Shown in pieces: positions 52,857 to 62,453 of a stretch of DNA of 64,000 nucleotides. The stretch covers positions 1-64,000 of the forward strand of contig CAAGSD010000035.1 in assembly GCA_900772845.1 (NCBI GenBank), read 5' to 3'. Within the stretch, counting starts at the first letter, position 1. Every line of letters starts with the position of its first letter. The translations under genes and the position numbers were made by a program. Below the pieces are notes generated by a model. It worked only from the letters and a program-made list of their open reading frames with translations, ran no database searches and was not told the DNA's origin. This stretch comes from Lachnospiraceae bacterium (GTDB lineage: Bacteria > Bacillota > Clostridia > Lachnospirales > Lachnospiraceae).

Positions 52857-54218
52857 TTGAAACATATAGAAATTCAGGATTTTGGACCAATTAAAAAAAT
52901 CGATTTAGATTTGGACAATGACTTGGAAATTGTTATTGGACCACAGGCTTCCGGTAAAAGTACTTTTAGTAAAACAGTATATTTTTGCAGAAAAATAAGA
53001 GATTATTTTTTGCAGTATCTTGTGAAAGTCATGAATAACACTTACTGGTATAATGATGAATTATATGTGGAGTTTTTAAAATATATAAGAAGACTGTTTA
53101 TGGGATATTTTGGTACAACAAAACATATGGAAACATTTAGAATAGTGTATTACTATGATAAAGAGGGGAAACGAAGTGTATCCATAGGACTGGGAAAAGA
53201 CCATTATGCAAAATTTGCTTTTAGCCCGATAATGCGTTTGGAAATTTGTAATTTAATGAAACAGGTAGTTCAGATAGCTAAAGCCAGTCATGAGGCAGAA
53301 GACTTAACGGAAGCATATTTGACACAGGCAGGATTTATGGAACAGATTAGGACATCTGTAAATAAAATATTTTGTGATGATGATAAACTTGTTTACATTC
53401 CGGCAGGAAGAAATTTGCTTGCTGTAATACCGGACGTATTTGGACCGAAGAATGGTACATTGCAGGAAAATATATCGGATGAAGTTCAGATAGATATTAC
53501 GCAGATTGATTTTATTACACAGGAATTCATTAAGTATATTCGGAATACCAAAAATAAATTTGGAACAAAATTAGAAGATATTACACAAAATTATGTTAAA
53601 ACAGTAAAAGGTCAAATCCGCAATCATGATGTAGATATTGCCTGTAAACTGATTCATGAGGTATTAAGAGCAGATTATGTAAATGATCAAGATGGTGAAA
53701 AACTATACTATGATGAAGAACATTGGGTAAAATTGATGTTTGGCTCTTCAGGACAGCAGGAGATTGTCTGGGCATTGAATATCATATTCATGGCTATATT
53801 GAAAAATGAAAAAACCTTTTTGGTATTTGAAGAACCTGAATCCCATCTTTTCCCGGATTCGCAGGAAGTTATCATGGAACTTGTGACGTTGATGATAAAC
53901 TCATGTAAAAGTCAGGTGATAATTACAACGCATAGCCCTTATATTTTAACGGCTACAAATCTGTTGATTTATTCCGGTAAAGAGGAGAGAAATAGTACGA
54001 CAGAAGAATCTGTGGTAAAAAAAGAATTTCGAATACGTCAAGGAAAGACAGGGGCGCATTTTTTATCGAAACATACAGGAGAACTAAAAGACATTATTGG
54101 AAAACGGGAAGGATTAATTGATGCAGTAGCTATTGATGGGATATCTGAGAGTATTAATACAAGGATGGACAAGATACTGCAAACAAGTTATAAAAACGGT
54201 GGAAACAATGGTCTGTAA
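52857..54218 (+). CDS. ABC-type/OLD-like AAA ATPase, putative defence module
   Basis: A 453-residue SMC/ABC-type ATPase. IEIQDFGPIKKIDLDL opens the domain, Walker A is GPQASGKST (about residues 28-36), LVYIPAGRNLLAVI lies mid-protein, signature GSSGQQEIVWAL (about 300), Walker B FLVFEEPESHLFPDS and an H-loop TTHSPYI. A long helical insert separates the halves. Similar ATPases power anti-phage systems such as Septu, Gabija, PARIS and retron effectors. TTG 52857 has AAGGTGG six bases upstream. It overlaps the nuclease-like gene by 11 bases and has no evident role in sugar metabolism. Confidence 0.85.
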   Translation: MKHIEIQDFGPIKKIDLDLDNDLEIVIGPQASGKSTFSKTVYFCRKIRDYFLQYLVKVMNNTYWYNDELYVEFLKYIRRLFMGYFGTTKHMETFRIVYYYDKEGKRSVSIGLGKDHYAKFAFSPIMRLEICNLMKQVVQIAKASHEAEDLTEAYLTQAGFMEQIRTSVNKIFCDDDKLVYIPAGRNLLAVIPDVFGPKNGTLQENISDEVQIDITQIDFITQEFIKYIRNTKNKFGTKLEDITQNYVKTVKGQIRNHDVDIACKLIHEVLRADYVNDQDGEKLYYDEEHWVKLMFGSSGQQEIVWALNIIFMAILKNEKTFLVFEEPESHLFPDSQEVIMELVTLMINSCKSQVIITTHSPYILTATNLLIYSGKEERNSTTEESVVKKEFRIRQGKTGAHFLSKHTGELKDIIGKREGLIDAVAIDGISESINTRMDKILQTSYKNGGNNGL

Positions 54219-54858
54219 TTCGCTAAAAGAATGTATAGAAAAGACGCATCATATTTTACCAGAAAATGAAAACAAGAAACATGGTAGGGGAAAAGATTCG
54301 CAGAAGCATCACAAAAAGCCAACAGATAATTATAAGACACCGCTTTCTCAGGCACCGTGTGATGATTCGGCACAGCAGGAAAAATGTATTGTTTTTTTAG
54401 ACTGTAGGTCCAAAGCTACATGTACAGAGAATGGGAAAAGCTATACGCTAGATCAGAGCAACGAATATCCTAAGCATGAGATAATCAAGCTTCATATGGA
54501 TGGAGGGGCAATTACTGATCAGGATGGAGCAAATAGTAATAAGTGTGATTATGTTGTCTGGGTAAAGGAAAAGGATGCTTTAAAAAAGAGAAAAACAGCA
54601 ATATTGATAGAATTGAAGGGTGTTTCCGTGCAACATGCAATAAAACAATTGATGGCAACAATAAAGCAGCCGGAGTTTCGTGAAGAATGGAAGTCTTGCG
54701 ATAGGATGTTTGGAAGAATTGTCTGTACCTCTGTGCCAAGAGCAATGACGAATGATGCTCGGATAGAAGCAATGAAAGAATTTTTTAACAGAGGCGGGAA
54801 TCTGGTAATAAAAGAGCAGTCTTACGAGGAAGAATATAAGAATCTGGCAGATAAATAA
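54208..54858 (+). CDS. Small PD-(D/E)XK-like nuclease partner
   Basis: About 216 residues. A basic, His-rich N-terminus (about 15-50) precedes a compact alpha/beta domain in which NKCDYVVWV ... TAILIELKGV gives D-(x)n-ExK, the active-site pattern of PD-(D/E)XK nucleases, followed by QHAIKQLMATI with conserved-type Gln in the next helix. Assignment rests on this motif and predicted strand order, not on a database match. ATG 54208 overlaps the ATPase stop and has GGTGGA upstream. Together with the ATPase it forms a tight two-gene unit. Confidence 0.7.
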   Translation: MVCNSLKECIEKTHHILPENENKKHGRGKDSQKHHKKPTDNYKTPLSQAPCDDSAQQEKCIVFLDCRSKATCTENGKSYTLDQSNEYPKHEIIKLHMDGGAITDQDGANSNKCDYVVWVKEKDALKKRKTAILIELKGVSVQHAIKQLMATIKQPEFREEWKSCDRMFGRIVCTSVPRAMTNDARIEAMKEFFNRGGNLVIKEQSYEEEYKNLADK

Positions 54859-54888
54859 TAATTTATTAGCACAAAGTAGAGGAATGCT

Positions 54889-57882
54889 ATGAAAAAGACA
54901 ACGAAAAAGATATTATATGGTGTTGCAGCACTGGCAGGCCTGACAGTAGCGGGTGTGAAAGTAGCATCTGCAATGCAGAAAAAGCAGTGTGCAGGTGATG
55001 AAAAGAACCCCTTTGAAGGAAAAAAGGTAATCTTCGTTAAAAACGAAGAAGACACTGAAAATGCAGATGGAGTCAAAGGACATTTGGAGTCAGTGGGTAA
55101 TTCCGATTATGTGCCTTCTTTTTATGACAAATACGTTAAGCGGTGTTTTGACATTGTATTATCTTTTGGTGGAATCGTGGCATTATCACCGCTATTGTTG
55201 GGGATTGCTGTGGCAATCAAGATTGACGATCCGGGGCCTGTATTTTTTACGCAGAAGCGACTGGGACAGGATAAGAAATACTTCCGTGTGTATAAGTTCC
55301 GTAGCATGAAAATGTCCACACCACATGACACTCCGACACACATGCTAGAGAACCCGGAACAGTATATTACCAGAGTAGGAAAATTCTTACGTGCGCATTC
55401 TCTAGATGAACTTCCCCAGTTGTTTAATGTACTGGATGGATCTCTGTCTTTAGTAGGCCCGAGACCTGGATTATGGAATCAGGATGTTCTTACGGCAGAG
55501 AGAGATAAATATGGGGTAAATGAGTACAAGCCCGGAATTACTGGATGGGCACAGATCAACGGAAGAGATTCCATTTCCATAGAGAGGAAAAGTGAACTGG
55601 ACGGGTATGGGGTTAAACATAGCTCACCTTTGTTTGATTTAAAATGCCTGCTTGGAACAGTGATAAAAGTAGGACATGACGATACTGTGGTAGAAGGCGG
55701 TACAGGAGCAATGACAAAAGCTTGTCGCAGCTATACAGAAGGGAAAACAAAAGAAGAACTCATTGGCAAGATTGGTTTTGGAGAAGCTGTTGAAGTTGAT
55801 AAAAACTTGAAAAAAAAGGTCCTTATTACAGGAGCAGGATCCTATATTGGCCAGTCATTTACAGACTATGCAAAAAAACACTATCCAGAGAACTTTGAGA
55901 TAGATGAACTGGATATGATGGGAGAAACATGGAAAGAGTGCGATTTCTCTCAATATGATATTATCTATCATGTGGCAGGAATTGCACATGCGGATGTGGG
56001 AAATGTGTCAGAAGAGACAAAAGAAAAGTATTATGCAGTAAACACAGATCTGACAGTAGAGGTTGCAAGAAAGGCAAAAGAAGAAAAAGCAAAAGAGTTT
56101 ATTTTTATGTCATCCATGATTGTGTATGGAGAGTCTGCACCTTATGGTAAAATGAGAGTAATTGATGAATCTACGGTTCCGATACCTGCCAATTTTTATG
56201 GAGACTCTAAATTGCAAGCAGATGTCGCTGTGCGAGAGCTTGCGGACGAAAAATTTCATGTAACAGTATTGAGACCACCTATGATTTATGGAAAAGGAAG
56301 TAGGGGAAATTACCCCACATTGGCGAAACTGGCCCGTAAACTTCCTGTGTTTCCTGATGTGAATAATCAAAGGTCTATGCTCTATATTGGTAATTTATGT
56401 GAGTTTTTATGCGATATCATGTTGATAAAAAATAGAAATGAGAATGCGGTGGTGCTTGTTCCACAAAATGCAGAATGGACAAATACATCAGATATGGTTA
56501 AAGAAATTGCGAATATCAGCGGAAAGAAAATTGCTGTATTTAAAATAATGCGTCCAATGGTGGCTGTCGGAGGAAAAATGCCTGGAAAGATTGGCGGATT
56601 GATTAATAAAGCATTTGGAAATAACTGCTATGCACATGAATTGTCAAAGTATCAGGGAATTGATTATCAGAAAAGCACACTCGAGGAATCTGTTAAATTA
56701 ACAGAGGCGAATATTGTGAATCAGAAGAAATGTGTATTAATGCTAGCATCTGTAGCATCTATGATTGACCAGTTTAATATGTCAAACATTGATATCCTGT
56801 TAAACATGGGATATAGAGTAGATGTGGCATGCAACTTTGGATTTGGAAGTACATGTTCAGATGAAAAAATTACTGAATTGAAGAGCAAGCTTAAAGAAAA
56901 AGGTGTAGAGTGTTATCAGGTGGACTTTACACGTAACGTAATGAATCTTATTCAGGATGATAAAGCGTACAGACAGGTTAGGAAGCTGGTGGAGAATAAC
57001 CGATACGACTTAATTCATTGTCATTCACCTATTGGTGGTGTGATTGGAAGAATTGTGGCACATGAGACAGGAATCAAAGTAATCTACACGGCACATGGTT
57101 TTCACTTTTACACGGGTGGGCCTAAGAAAAACTGGATGATATATTATCCAATTGAAAAATTGCTTTCCAGATGGACAGATGTGCTGATTACCATCAATAA
57201 AGAGGACTATGGAAGAGCAAAACAAAAGTTTCATGCTAAAGAAACAAAATATATTCCGGGAGTCGGAGTAAACATAGACCGATTTGAACTTGGCCAGGAA
57301 GAACGGGAACAGAATAGAAAACTGAAAAGAGAAGAGCTTGCGGTTCCTGAAAAAGGATTTGTATTGCTTTCTGTGGGAGAATTGCAGGATCGAAAGAATC
57401 AGCGAGTTGTTATAAAAGCCTTGCATGAACTAAATAATCCGGATATTTATTATTGGGCTGTAGGCAAAGGAGAATTGTTTACAGAATATCAGCAGTTAAT
57501 TGAAAAATATGGATTAAAGGATAAGATCACGTTATTAGGATTTCGAACCGATATTGTAGAATTGTGTGATGCGGCAGATTGCTTTGTGCATCCATCTGTA
57601 AGAGAGGGATTAGGAATCGCACCGTTAGAGGCAATGGCGGGTGGTTTACCTTTGATATCTTCCTATGTAAATGGAATAAAGGATTATACTGAGAATGGCG
57701 TAAGCGGTTGCTGCTTGATTGATCCTTTGTCTGTAGAAGAAATGAAGAAAGCTATTCAAAAGATGTATGAAAATGTGGAATTTAGAAAAAAGTGTGGAAT
57801 AAATAATTTAAAAACCGTAAAAAGATTTGATATTAAGAATACGGACGAGATTATGAAGGACATTTATTCTCAATTCCTATAA
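54889..57882 (+). CDS. Triple fusion: phosphoglycosyl transferase - SDR - GT4
   Basis: A 997-residue single reading frame with three enzymes. After an N-terminal hydrophobic helix (about 8-29) comes a monotopic PGT (about 82-270: YVKRCFDIVLSFGGIVALSP, KFRSMK, LDELPQLFNVLDGSLSLVGPRP). Next an SDR epimerase/reductase (about 305-610: LITGAGSYIGQSF, FYGDSKLQADVAV with Tyr-x3-Lys). Last a GT4 (about 625-995: IYTAHGFHFYTGGP, SVGELQDRKNQRV, REGLGIAPLEAMAGGLPLI). All key motifs look intact. It could reduce a 4-keto sugar from CapD, load it on undecaprenyl phosphate and add the second sugar. Start ATG 54889 has AGAGGAATGCT upstream. Confidence 0.9.
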   Translation: MKKTTKKILYGVAALAGLTVAGVKVASAMQKKQCAGDEKNPFEGKKVIFVKNEEDTENADGVKGHLESVGNSDYVPSFYDKYVKRCFDIVLSFGGIVALSPLLLGIAVAIKIDDPGPVFFTQKRLGQDKKYFRVYKFRSMKMSTPHDTPTHMLENPEQYITRVGKFLRAHSLDELPQLFNVLDGSLSLVGPRPGLWNQDVLTAERDKYGVNEYKPGITGWAQINGRDSISIERKSELDGYGVKHSSPLFDLKCLLGTVIKVGHDDTVVEGGTGAMTKACRSYTEGKTKEELIGKIGFGEAVEVDKNLKKKVLITGAGSYIGQSFTDYAKKHYPENFEIDELDMMGETWKECDFSQYDIIYHVAGIAHADVGNVSEETKEKYYAVNTDLTVEVARKAKEEKAKEFIFMSSMIVYGESAPYGKMRVIDESTVPIPANFYGDSKLQADVAVRELADEKFHVTVLRPPMIYGKGSRGNYPTLAKLARKLPVFPDVNNQRSMLYIGNLCEFLCDIMLIKNRNENAVVLVPQNAEWTNTSDMVKEIANISGKKIAVFKIMRPMVAVGGKMPGKIGGLINKAFGNNCYAHELSKYQGIDYQKSTLEESVKLTEANIVNQKKCVLMLASVASMIDQFNMSNIDILLNMGYRVDVACNFGFGSTCSDEKITELKSKLKEKGVECYQVDFTRNVMNLIQDDKAYRQVRKLVENNRYDLIHCHSPIGGVIGRIVAHETGIKVIYTAHGFHFYTGGPKKNWMIYYPIEKLLSRWTDVLITINKEDYGRAKQKFHAKETKYIPGVGVNIDRFELGQEEREQNRKLKREELAVPEKGFVLLSVGELQDRKNQRVVIKALHELNNPDIYYWAVGKGELFTEYQQLIEKYGLKDKITLLGFRTDIVELCDAADCFVHPSVREGLGIAPLEAMAGGLPLISSYVNGIKDYTENGVSGCCLIDPLSVEEMKKAIQKMYENVEFRKKCGINNLKTVKRFDIKNTDEIMKDIYSQFL

Positions 57883-57902
57883 GCAGAAACGGTAAAAGAT
57901 TT

Positions 57903-59195
57903 ATGAAGATATTAGTACTATCATATGAAGCGTGGAATGATATAGCAAACGGAAATAATGTAACATCAAACTGGTTTGAGGGAATGGACGCCGAATTTGC
58001 AAATATTTATGCAAGCCCGGGGGAACCTTATAATCAATGCTGCCAGAAATACTACCAGATCACTGACAGTATGATGCTTAAAAGTATTATATCCGGAAAA
58101 AAAGCAGGAAAAGAAGTAGTTTGGTTACAGAATACATCCCAGGACAAAAATTCATTAGCAGAAGAGGAACCGCAAAAATTATATAGATTCTTAAAGTCTA
58201 TAAGTGGTGATTGGCTGAGATTTCTTCGAGAAGTATTGTGGTTGTGGGGAAAATACGATATTGAAGGAATGAAAAAGTTTATTGATGAATTTCAACCGGA
58301 TATTATATTTAGCGAAAGAATGGCATCTTGCAAGATGCTTCGATTAGAAAAGATAGTATCCGGAATATCGAGCGCTTCCCTTGTGGCATTTACGGGAGAT
58401 GATGAATATTCCCTACGACAATTCAAATTTTCTCCGCTATATTGGATCAATCGTTTCATGGTACGGCGTAGATTGCGAGATATGGTCAAAAAATATAAGA
58501 TATATTATACGCTGTCTTATGAACAATTGGAGGATTATAAGAAACGTTTTGGCTGTAATATGAAAATATTGCAGAAATGTGGTACACTCGTAAATGATGA
58601 ATATATAGCCAGACCGATTAATTCACCGATTAGAATTATATATGCTGGAAAGCTTTATATGAATCGGTGGAAAGCATTGATGGATATTGTAGAGATTTTA
58701 AGGGAAGTTAACAAGGATAGTGTTAAAATGGTACTTGAGATTTATACAAAAGATCAGCTTACAAAGAAACAAAATGCAGTATTAAATGATAACATCAATA
58801 GCTATGTAAAAGGGGCAGTGTCACAAGAACAATTAGTGGAAATATATAGAGAAGCCGACATTGCACTGCATACGGAATCACAACAGTTAAGCCAGAGGCT
58901 GACAACCAGATTATCGTTTTCTACTAAAATAATTGATTGTTTATTTAGTGGATGTGCAGTTCTTGCATATTGTTGGAAAGAACAATCGGGGTGGACCTAT
59001 TTAAAGAGAGAAGATGCAGCAATTTGTGTAGAATCCAAAGAAGAACTAAGGAGTAGCCTGCAAAAGCTTTGCGATCATCCGGATCTCATTGAAACATATG
59101 CGCAAAAGGCTTTCGTATGCTGTAAGAAAAACCATCAGAAAAAAATAGTTCAAGAAAATTTATTGAAAGATTTTGAAATGATATGTAATAAATAA
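57903..59195 (+). CDS. GT4-like glycosyltransferase
   Basis: A 430-residue GT-B protein. N-terminal half with MKILVLSYEAWND, DEFQPDIIFSERMASCKML and TGDDEYSLRQF; C-terminal half with RIIYAGKLYMNRWKAL, VKGAVSQEQLVEIYREADIALHTES and KIIDCLFSGCAVLAY. The donor-site E-x7-E is degenerate (HTESQQLSQRLTTR...), so donor specificity is unclear. Begins 20 bases after the fusion gene. Confidence 0.82.
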   Translation: MKILVLSYEAWNDIANGNNVTSNWFEGMDAEFANIYASPGEPYNQCCQKYYQITDSMMLKSIISGKKAGKEVVWLQNTSQDKNSLAEEEPQKLYRFLKSISGDWLRFLREVLWLWGKYDIEGMKKFIDEFQPDIIFSERMASCKMLRLEKIVSGISSASLVAFTGDDEYSLRQFKFSPLYWINRFMVRRRLRDMVKKYKIYYTLSYEQLEDYKKRFGCNMKILQKCGTLVNDEYIARPINSPIRIIYAGKLYMNRWKALMDIVEILREVNKDSVKMVLEIYTKDQLTKKQNAVLNDNINSYVKGAVSQEQLVEIYREADIALHTESQQLSQRLTTRLSFSTKIIDCLFSGCAVLAYCWKEQSGWTYLKREDAAICVESKEELRSSLQKLCDHPDLIETYAQKAFVCCKKNHQKKIVQENLLKDFEMICNK

Positions 59196-59213
59196 AATAT
59201 AGGATGGAATGTA

Positions 59214-60155
59214 ATGGATAAATTAGTGAGCGTGATTGTTCCTGTGTATAATGTAGACAGGTATCTCGGAAGATGCATCAAAAGTATTATGCAGCAGTCA
59301 TATCGAAATCTGGAAATCATATTAGTAGATGATGGATCAACGGACAATTCAGGCACCATATGTGATACATTTAAGGAAACAGACGACCGTATTATAGTAA
59401 TCCATAAGGAAAATGGGGGATTGTCTGACGCCAGAAACGCAGGAATTAAAGTGTTTACGGGCGAATATGTTACTTTTATTGATTCGGATGATTATGTGTC
59501 ATCTGATATGATATCATCGATGCTGACAGTTTTAAAACAATCATCTTGTCAGATAGTACAATGTGAATTTGTCAGAGGGAAGGATGATGCTTATAAATTT
59601 ACCGGAAATGGAAAATATAAAGTATATAATAAAAGAAATGCTTTTGAAAATAGGGATGTACATGTGTGTGCGCCCGGAAAATTGTATGAGAGTTCAGTTA
59701 TAAAGGACAGATATTTTCCCAAAGGTAGAATCAATGAGGATGAATACTATACCTATAAATGTGTTTATGAGAGCGATGGAATAGCGGTCATGTCAGATGG
59801 CTTGTATTACTATTTCCAACAGCCAGATAGCATAATGCACAAGAAAAAAGCCTATTTGAACATAGATATATTGGATGCATTTGATGAAAGAATAGAATAT
59901 TTTCGCAACAGACAGGAAGAAAGATTGGCGATTATATCGCAAAAGGAAAAATGCATCAGAGAAACATTACTCTATGCAAGAGCAAAAGATTGTGTCGATG
60001 AAAAAGAGAAGAGAGAATATTTGAAGAAAATGTATAAAGCGGAGTATTTGCAAATTAAGGGAGAGCGCTTTGGCATGAAAGAGAGCATTTTTTTAAAAAC
60101 ATATTATTATCTCCCGTTTGCTGTAAATATCCTTTTAGAGAGAAAAATCAGATGA
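59214..60155 (+). CDS. GT2 family glycosyltransferase
   Basis: A 313-residue GT-A enzyme: VSVIVPVYNVDRYLGRCIKSIM, IILVDDGSTDNSGTICD, NGGLSDARNAGIKVFTGEYVTFIDSDDYVS, later GRINEDEYYTYKCVYE. Typical capsule repeat-unit transferase. AGGATGGAATGTA precedes ATG 59214; stop overlaps the next start (ATGATGA). Confidence 0.93.
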   Translation: MDKLVSVIVPVYNVDRYLGRCIKSIMQQSYRNLEIILVDDGSTDNSGTICDTFKETDDRIIVIHKENGGLSDARNAGIKVFTGEYVTFIDSDDYVSSDMISSMLTVLKQSSCQIVQCEFVRGKDDAYKFTGNGKYKVYNKRNAFENRDVHVCAPGKLYESSVIKDRYFPKGRINEDEYYTYKCVYESDGIAVMSDGLYYYFQQPDSIMHKKKAYLNIDILDAFDERIEYFRNRQEERLAIISQKEKCIRETLLYARAKDCVDEKEKREYLKKMYKAEYLQIKGERFGMKESIFLKTYYYLPFAVNILLERKIR

Positions 60156-61372
60156 TGAGAATTGCGCAAATTAATACAACATATGGAAGTGCTGACAGCA
60201 CGGGGAGAAATGTAAAAGAACTTCATAAATTTTTTAAAGAAAACGGTTATGAATCCAGAGTATATGTGACACGAATCAACAACAGGGAAGAAGAAAAAAC
60301 ATCGGACATTATTCTTTTTTCTAATAAATTGGATGAAAAAAGTCATGCAATATTGTCAAGAGTAACCGGATTTCAAGGGTATTTTTCGCATATTACTACG
60401 AAAGGACTGATAAAAGAATTAAAACAGTATTGTCCCAGCGTTATCCTTTTAAATGTTCTTCATAGCAATTGTATTAATTTTGAACTATTATTTAGGTATA
60501 TAGCTGAAAACCAGATCCCGGTAATCTTTGTTTTACATGATTGTTTTTTCTTTACAGGACATTGTTGTCATTATATTGATGTAAAATGTGAAAAATGGAA
60601 AAAACAATGCGGTGGATGTCCATCTATGAGAAAATGGAATAAAAGTCTTTTTTTTGACACATCACAAAAGGCATTAGCAGATAAGAAAAAGTGGTATAGT
60701 GCAATCAGGACAAAGGGGGTAATTGCGGTATCGCACTGGATGGAAGAAGAGGCAAGGCAGTCTATTTTACGGGATGCACAAATTACCACCGTTTATAACT
60801 GGGTGGATCAGACGAGCTTTAAGCCTGCTATGGAATTTCCAACTGAATGGAAGGATTTTGAGGGAAAACAGATTGCATTGGCAGTTGCGTCCGTCTGGGG
60901 AGACGATAAAGGACTTCAGGAAATTAAAAGAGTGGCATTGGAGTGCCCGGAACTGATAATCGTCATGATTGGAGCTAATATAAATGGTGTAGAAACAATG
61001 GAAAACATTTATACAGTGGGGATTGTAAATAATAACACAAAGTTGGCTGAATACTATTCAGCTGCAAGTGTTTTTCTGAATCCTTCCAGGCAAGAAACCT
61101 TCGGAAAGACAACGGCAGAGGCGTTGGCTTGTGGAACCCCGGTTGTAGCATATAGAACAACGGCATGTACGGAACTGATTGACGATACCAGAGGAGCATT
61201 GGCTGAGTTGGGCGATACTGCAGATTATATTAGGGAAGTTAAAAAGGTGTTGAAGAACGGTAAGGAGTATTATAGGGGAGCGGCACTGGATTTTGCACAT
61301 AGAAAATTTGATAGTAAAACGAATATGTTGCAATATATGGACGCAATACATTCACTAATTGAGGAAAATTGA
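60152..61372 (+). CDS. GT4 family glycosyltransferase
   Basis: A 406-residue GT-B enzyme. INTTYGSADSTGRNVKELHKFF start, ILLNVLHSNCINFELLFRYI, VLHDCFFFTGHCCHYIDVKCEKWKKQC-type Cys/His-rich insert (split as HDCFFFTGHCCHY and CGGCPSMRKW) common in WcaC-like colanic acid transferases, and the donor site NPSRQETFGKTTAEALACGTPVVAY. Four-base overlap with the upstream GT2 gene. Confidence 0.9.
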   Translation: MMRIAQINTTYGSADSTGRNVKELHKFFKENGYESRVYVTRINNREEEKTSDIILFSNKLDEKSHAILSRVTGFQGYFSHITTKGLIKELKQYCPSVILLNVLHSNCINFELLFRYIAENQIPVIFVLHDCFFFTGHCCHYIDVKCEKWKKQCGGCPSMRKWNKSLFFDTSQKALADKKKWYSAIRTKGVIAVSHWMEEEARQSILRDAQITTVYNWVDQTSFKPAMEFPTEWKDFEGKQIALAVASVWGDDKGLQEIKRVALECPELIIVMIGANINGVETMENIYTVGIVNNNTKLAEYYSAASVFLNPSRQETFGKTTAEALACGTPVVAYRTTACTELIDDTRGALAELGDTADYIREVKKVLKNGKEYYRGAALDFAHRKFDSKTNMLQYMDAIHSLIEEN

Positions 61373-61376
61373 ACTT

Positions 61377-62435
61377 ATGAATATTTACTTATTTAATATG
61401 CTTCTTACTATTTTTTGGGGAAGTATCCTTTTGAATAAACATAATCCACAGAAGAAGATATTTATAGGTGTAGTATCTTTGCAAATGATTTTAATATCTG
61501 CCTTAAGAGATATTTCAATTGGAGCAGATACTTGGAACTATGAAAATCATTTCCGTGAATTAATTGAACTGGACATGTATTCCTGGAAAAATCTATTTTT
61601 AAGAATTTTTCAAATTGGAAATTATAATTCACGAGATGTGGGATCGGAGTTAGTGACAAAATTATTTGCAACATTAATTCCAAACTTTCGGATATATTTG
61701 TTTGCAGTAGCAATTTTTGTATGCTGGGGATTAGGAAGGTTTTTATATAAGTATTCGGAAAATCTATGCTTGTCTTATGTAATATTCCAATCCTTTTTAT
61801 TCCATTTTTTCCTGCTTACAGGTATTCGTCAGACGATTGCAGTGAGCCTGGTTGTCTTTTGGGGATATGATTTAATTCTTGATAAAAAGCCTGTGAAATT
61901 TCTGCTGTTGTGTCTGGTTGCAATGACATTTCACAGTACTGCAATTATTATGCTGCCGTTTTATTTTGTATGTAATTATAAAAAGGACTATTTGGGCAAA
62001 TACATAATAGCAATTGGGGCGTCTGTGGTATTTATGTTATTTGGCTCCAGAATTTTCCAATACATACCGTTAGGAATGTTTTCCAATTATGCCACTTCCC
62101 AGGGAATAGGATCGTATACGTTTATACTCTTAATGCTGTTAATTGTGATAGCAACGGGACTTCTTGACAAGTCACATTATTTGAAAATACGGGATCAACG
62201 GGACAGAAATATTATAAATGGAACGATTATTTCGGAAGTACTGATAGCGACATCTGCGGTATTGGATGTATTGTTTAGACTTGGATATTATTATATTTTC
62301 TTTATGCTATGTCTGTTGCCGATGCTTCTTAAATCATTCGAAGGAAAATCTGCAAAAATAGTTAAATGTATTTTATATGGAGTTTTATTGATCTATGCCT
62401 ACAAATTGAATTTACAATATAAGTTTTGTTTTTAA
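61377..62435 (+). CDS. EpsG-family polymerase-like membrane protein
   Basis: About 352 residues with around ten TMs. ALRDISIGADTWNYENHF, then LTGIRQTIAVSLVVFWGYDLI and MTFHSTAIIMLPFYF, follow the EpsG pattern (R-D, G-x-D, R-Q, H-S). It is a second candidate polymerase in locus 2 besides the Wzy-like protein. ATG 61377 is preferred over TTG 61359; GAGG stands about 12 bases before it, within the end of the preceding gene. Confidence 0.88.
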   Translation: MNIYLFNMLLTIFWGSILLNKHNPQKKIFIGVVSLQMILISALRDISIGADTWNYENHFRELIELDMYSWKNLFLRIFQIGNYNSRDVGSELVTKLFATLIPNFRIYLFAVAIFVCWGLGRFLYKYSENLCLSYVIFQSFLFHFFLLTGIRQTIAVSLVVFWGYDLILDKKPVKFLLLCLVAMTFHSTAIIMLPFYFVCNYKKDYLGKYIIAIGASVVFMLFGSRIFQYIPLGMFSNYATSQGIGSYTFILLMLLIVIATGLLDKSHYLKIRDQRDRNIINGTIISEVLIATSAVLDVLFRLGYYYIFFMLCLLPMLLKSFEGKSAKIVKCILYGVLLIYAYKLNLQYKFCF

Positions 62436-62453
62436 AAACATTGAGGAGAGTTT

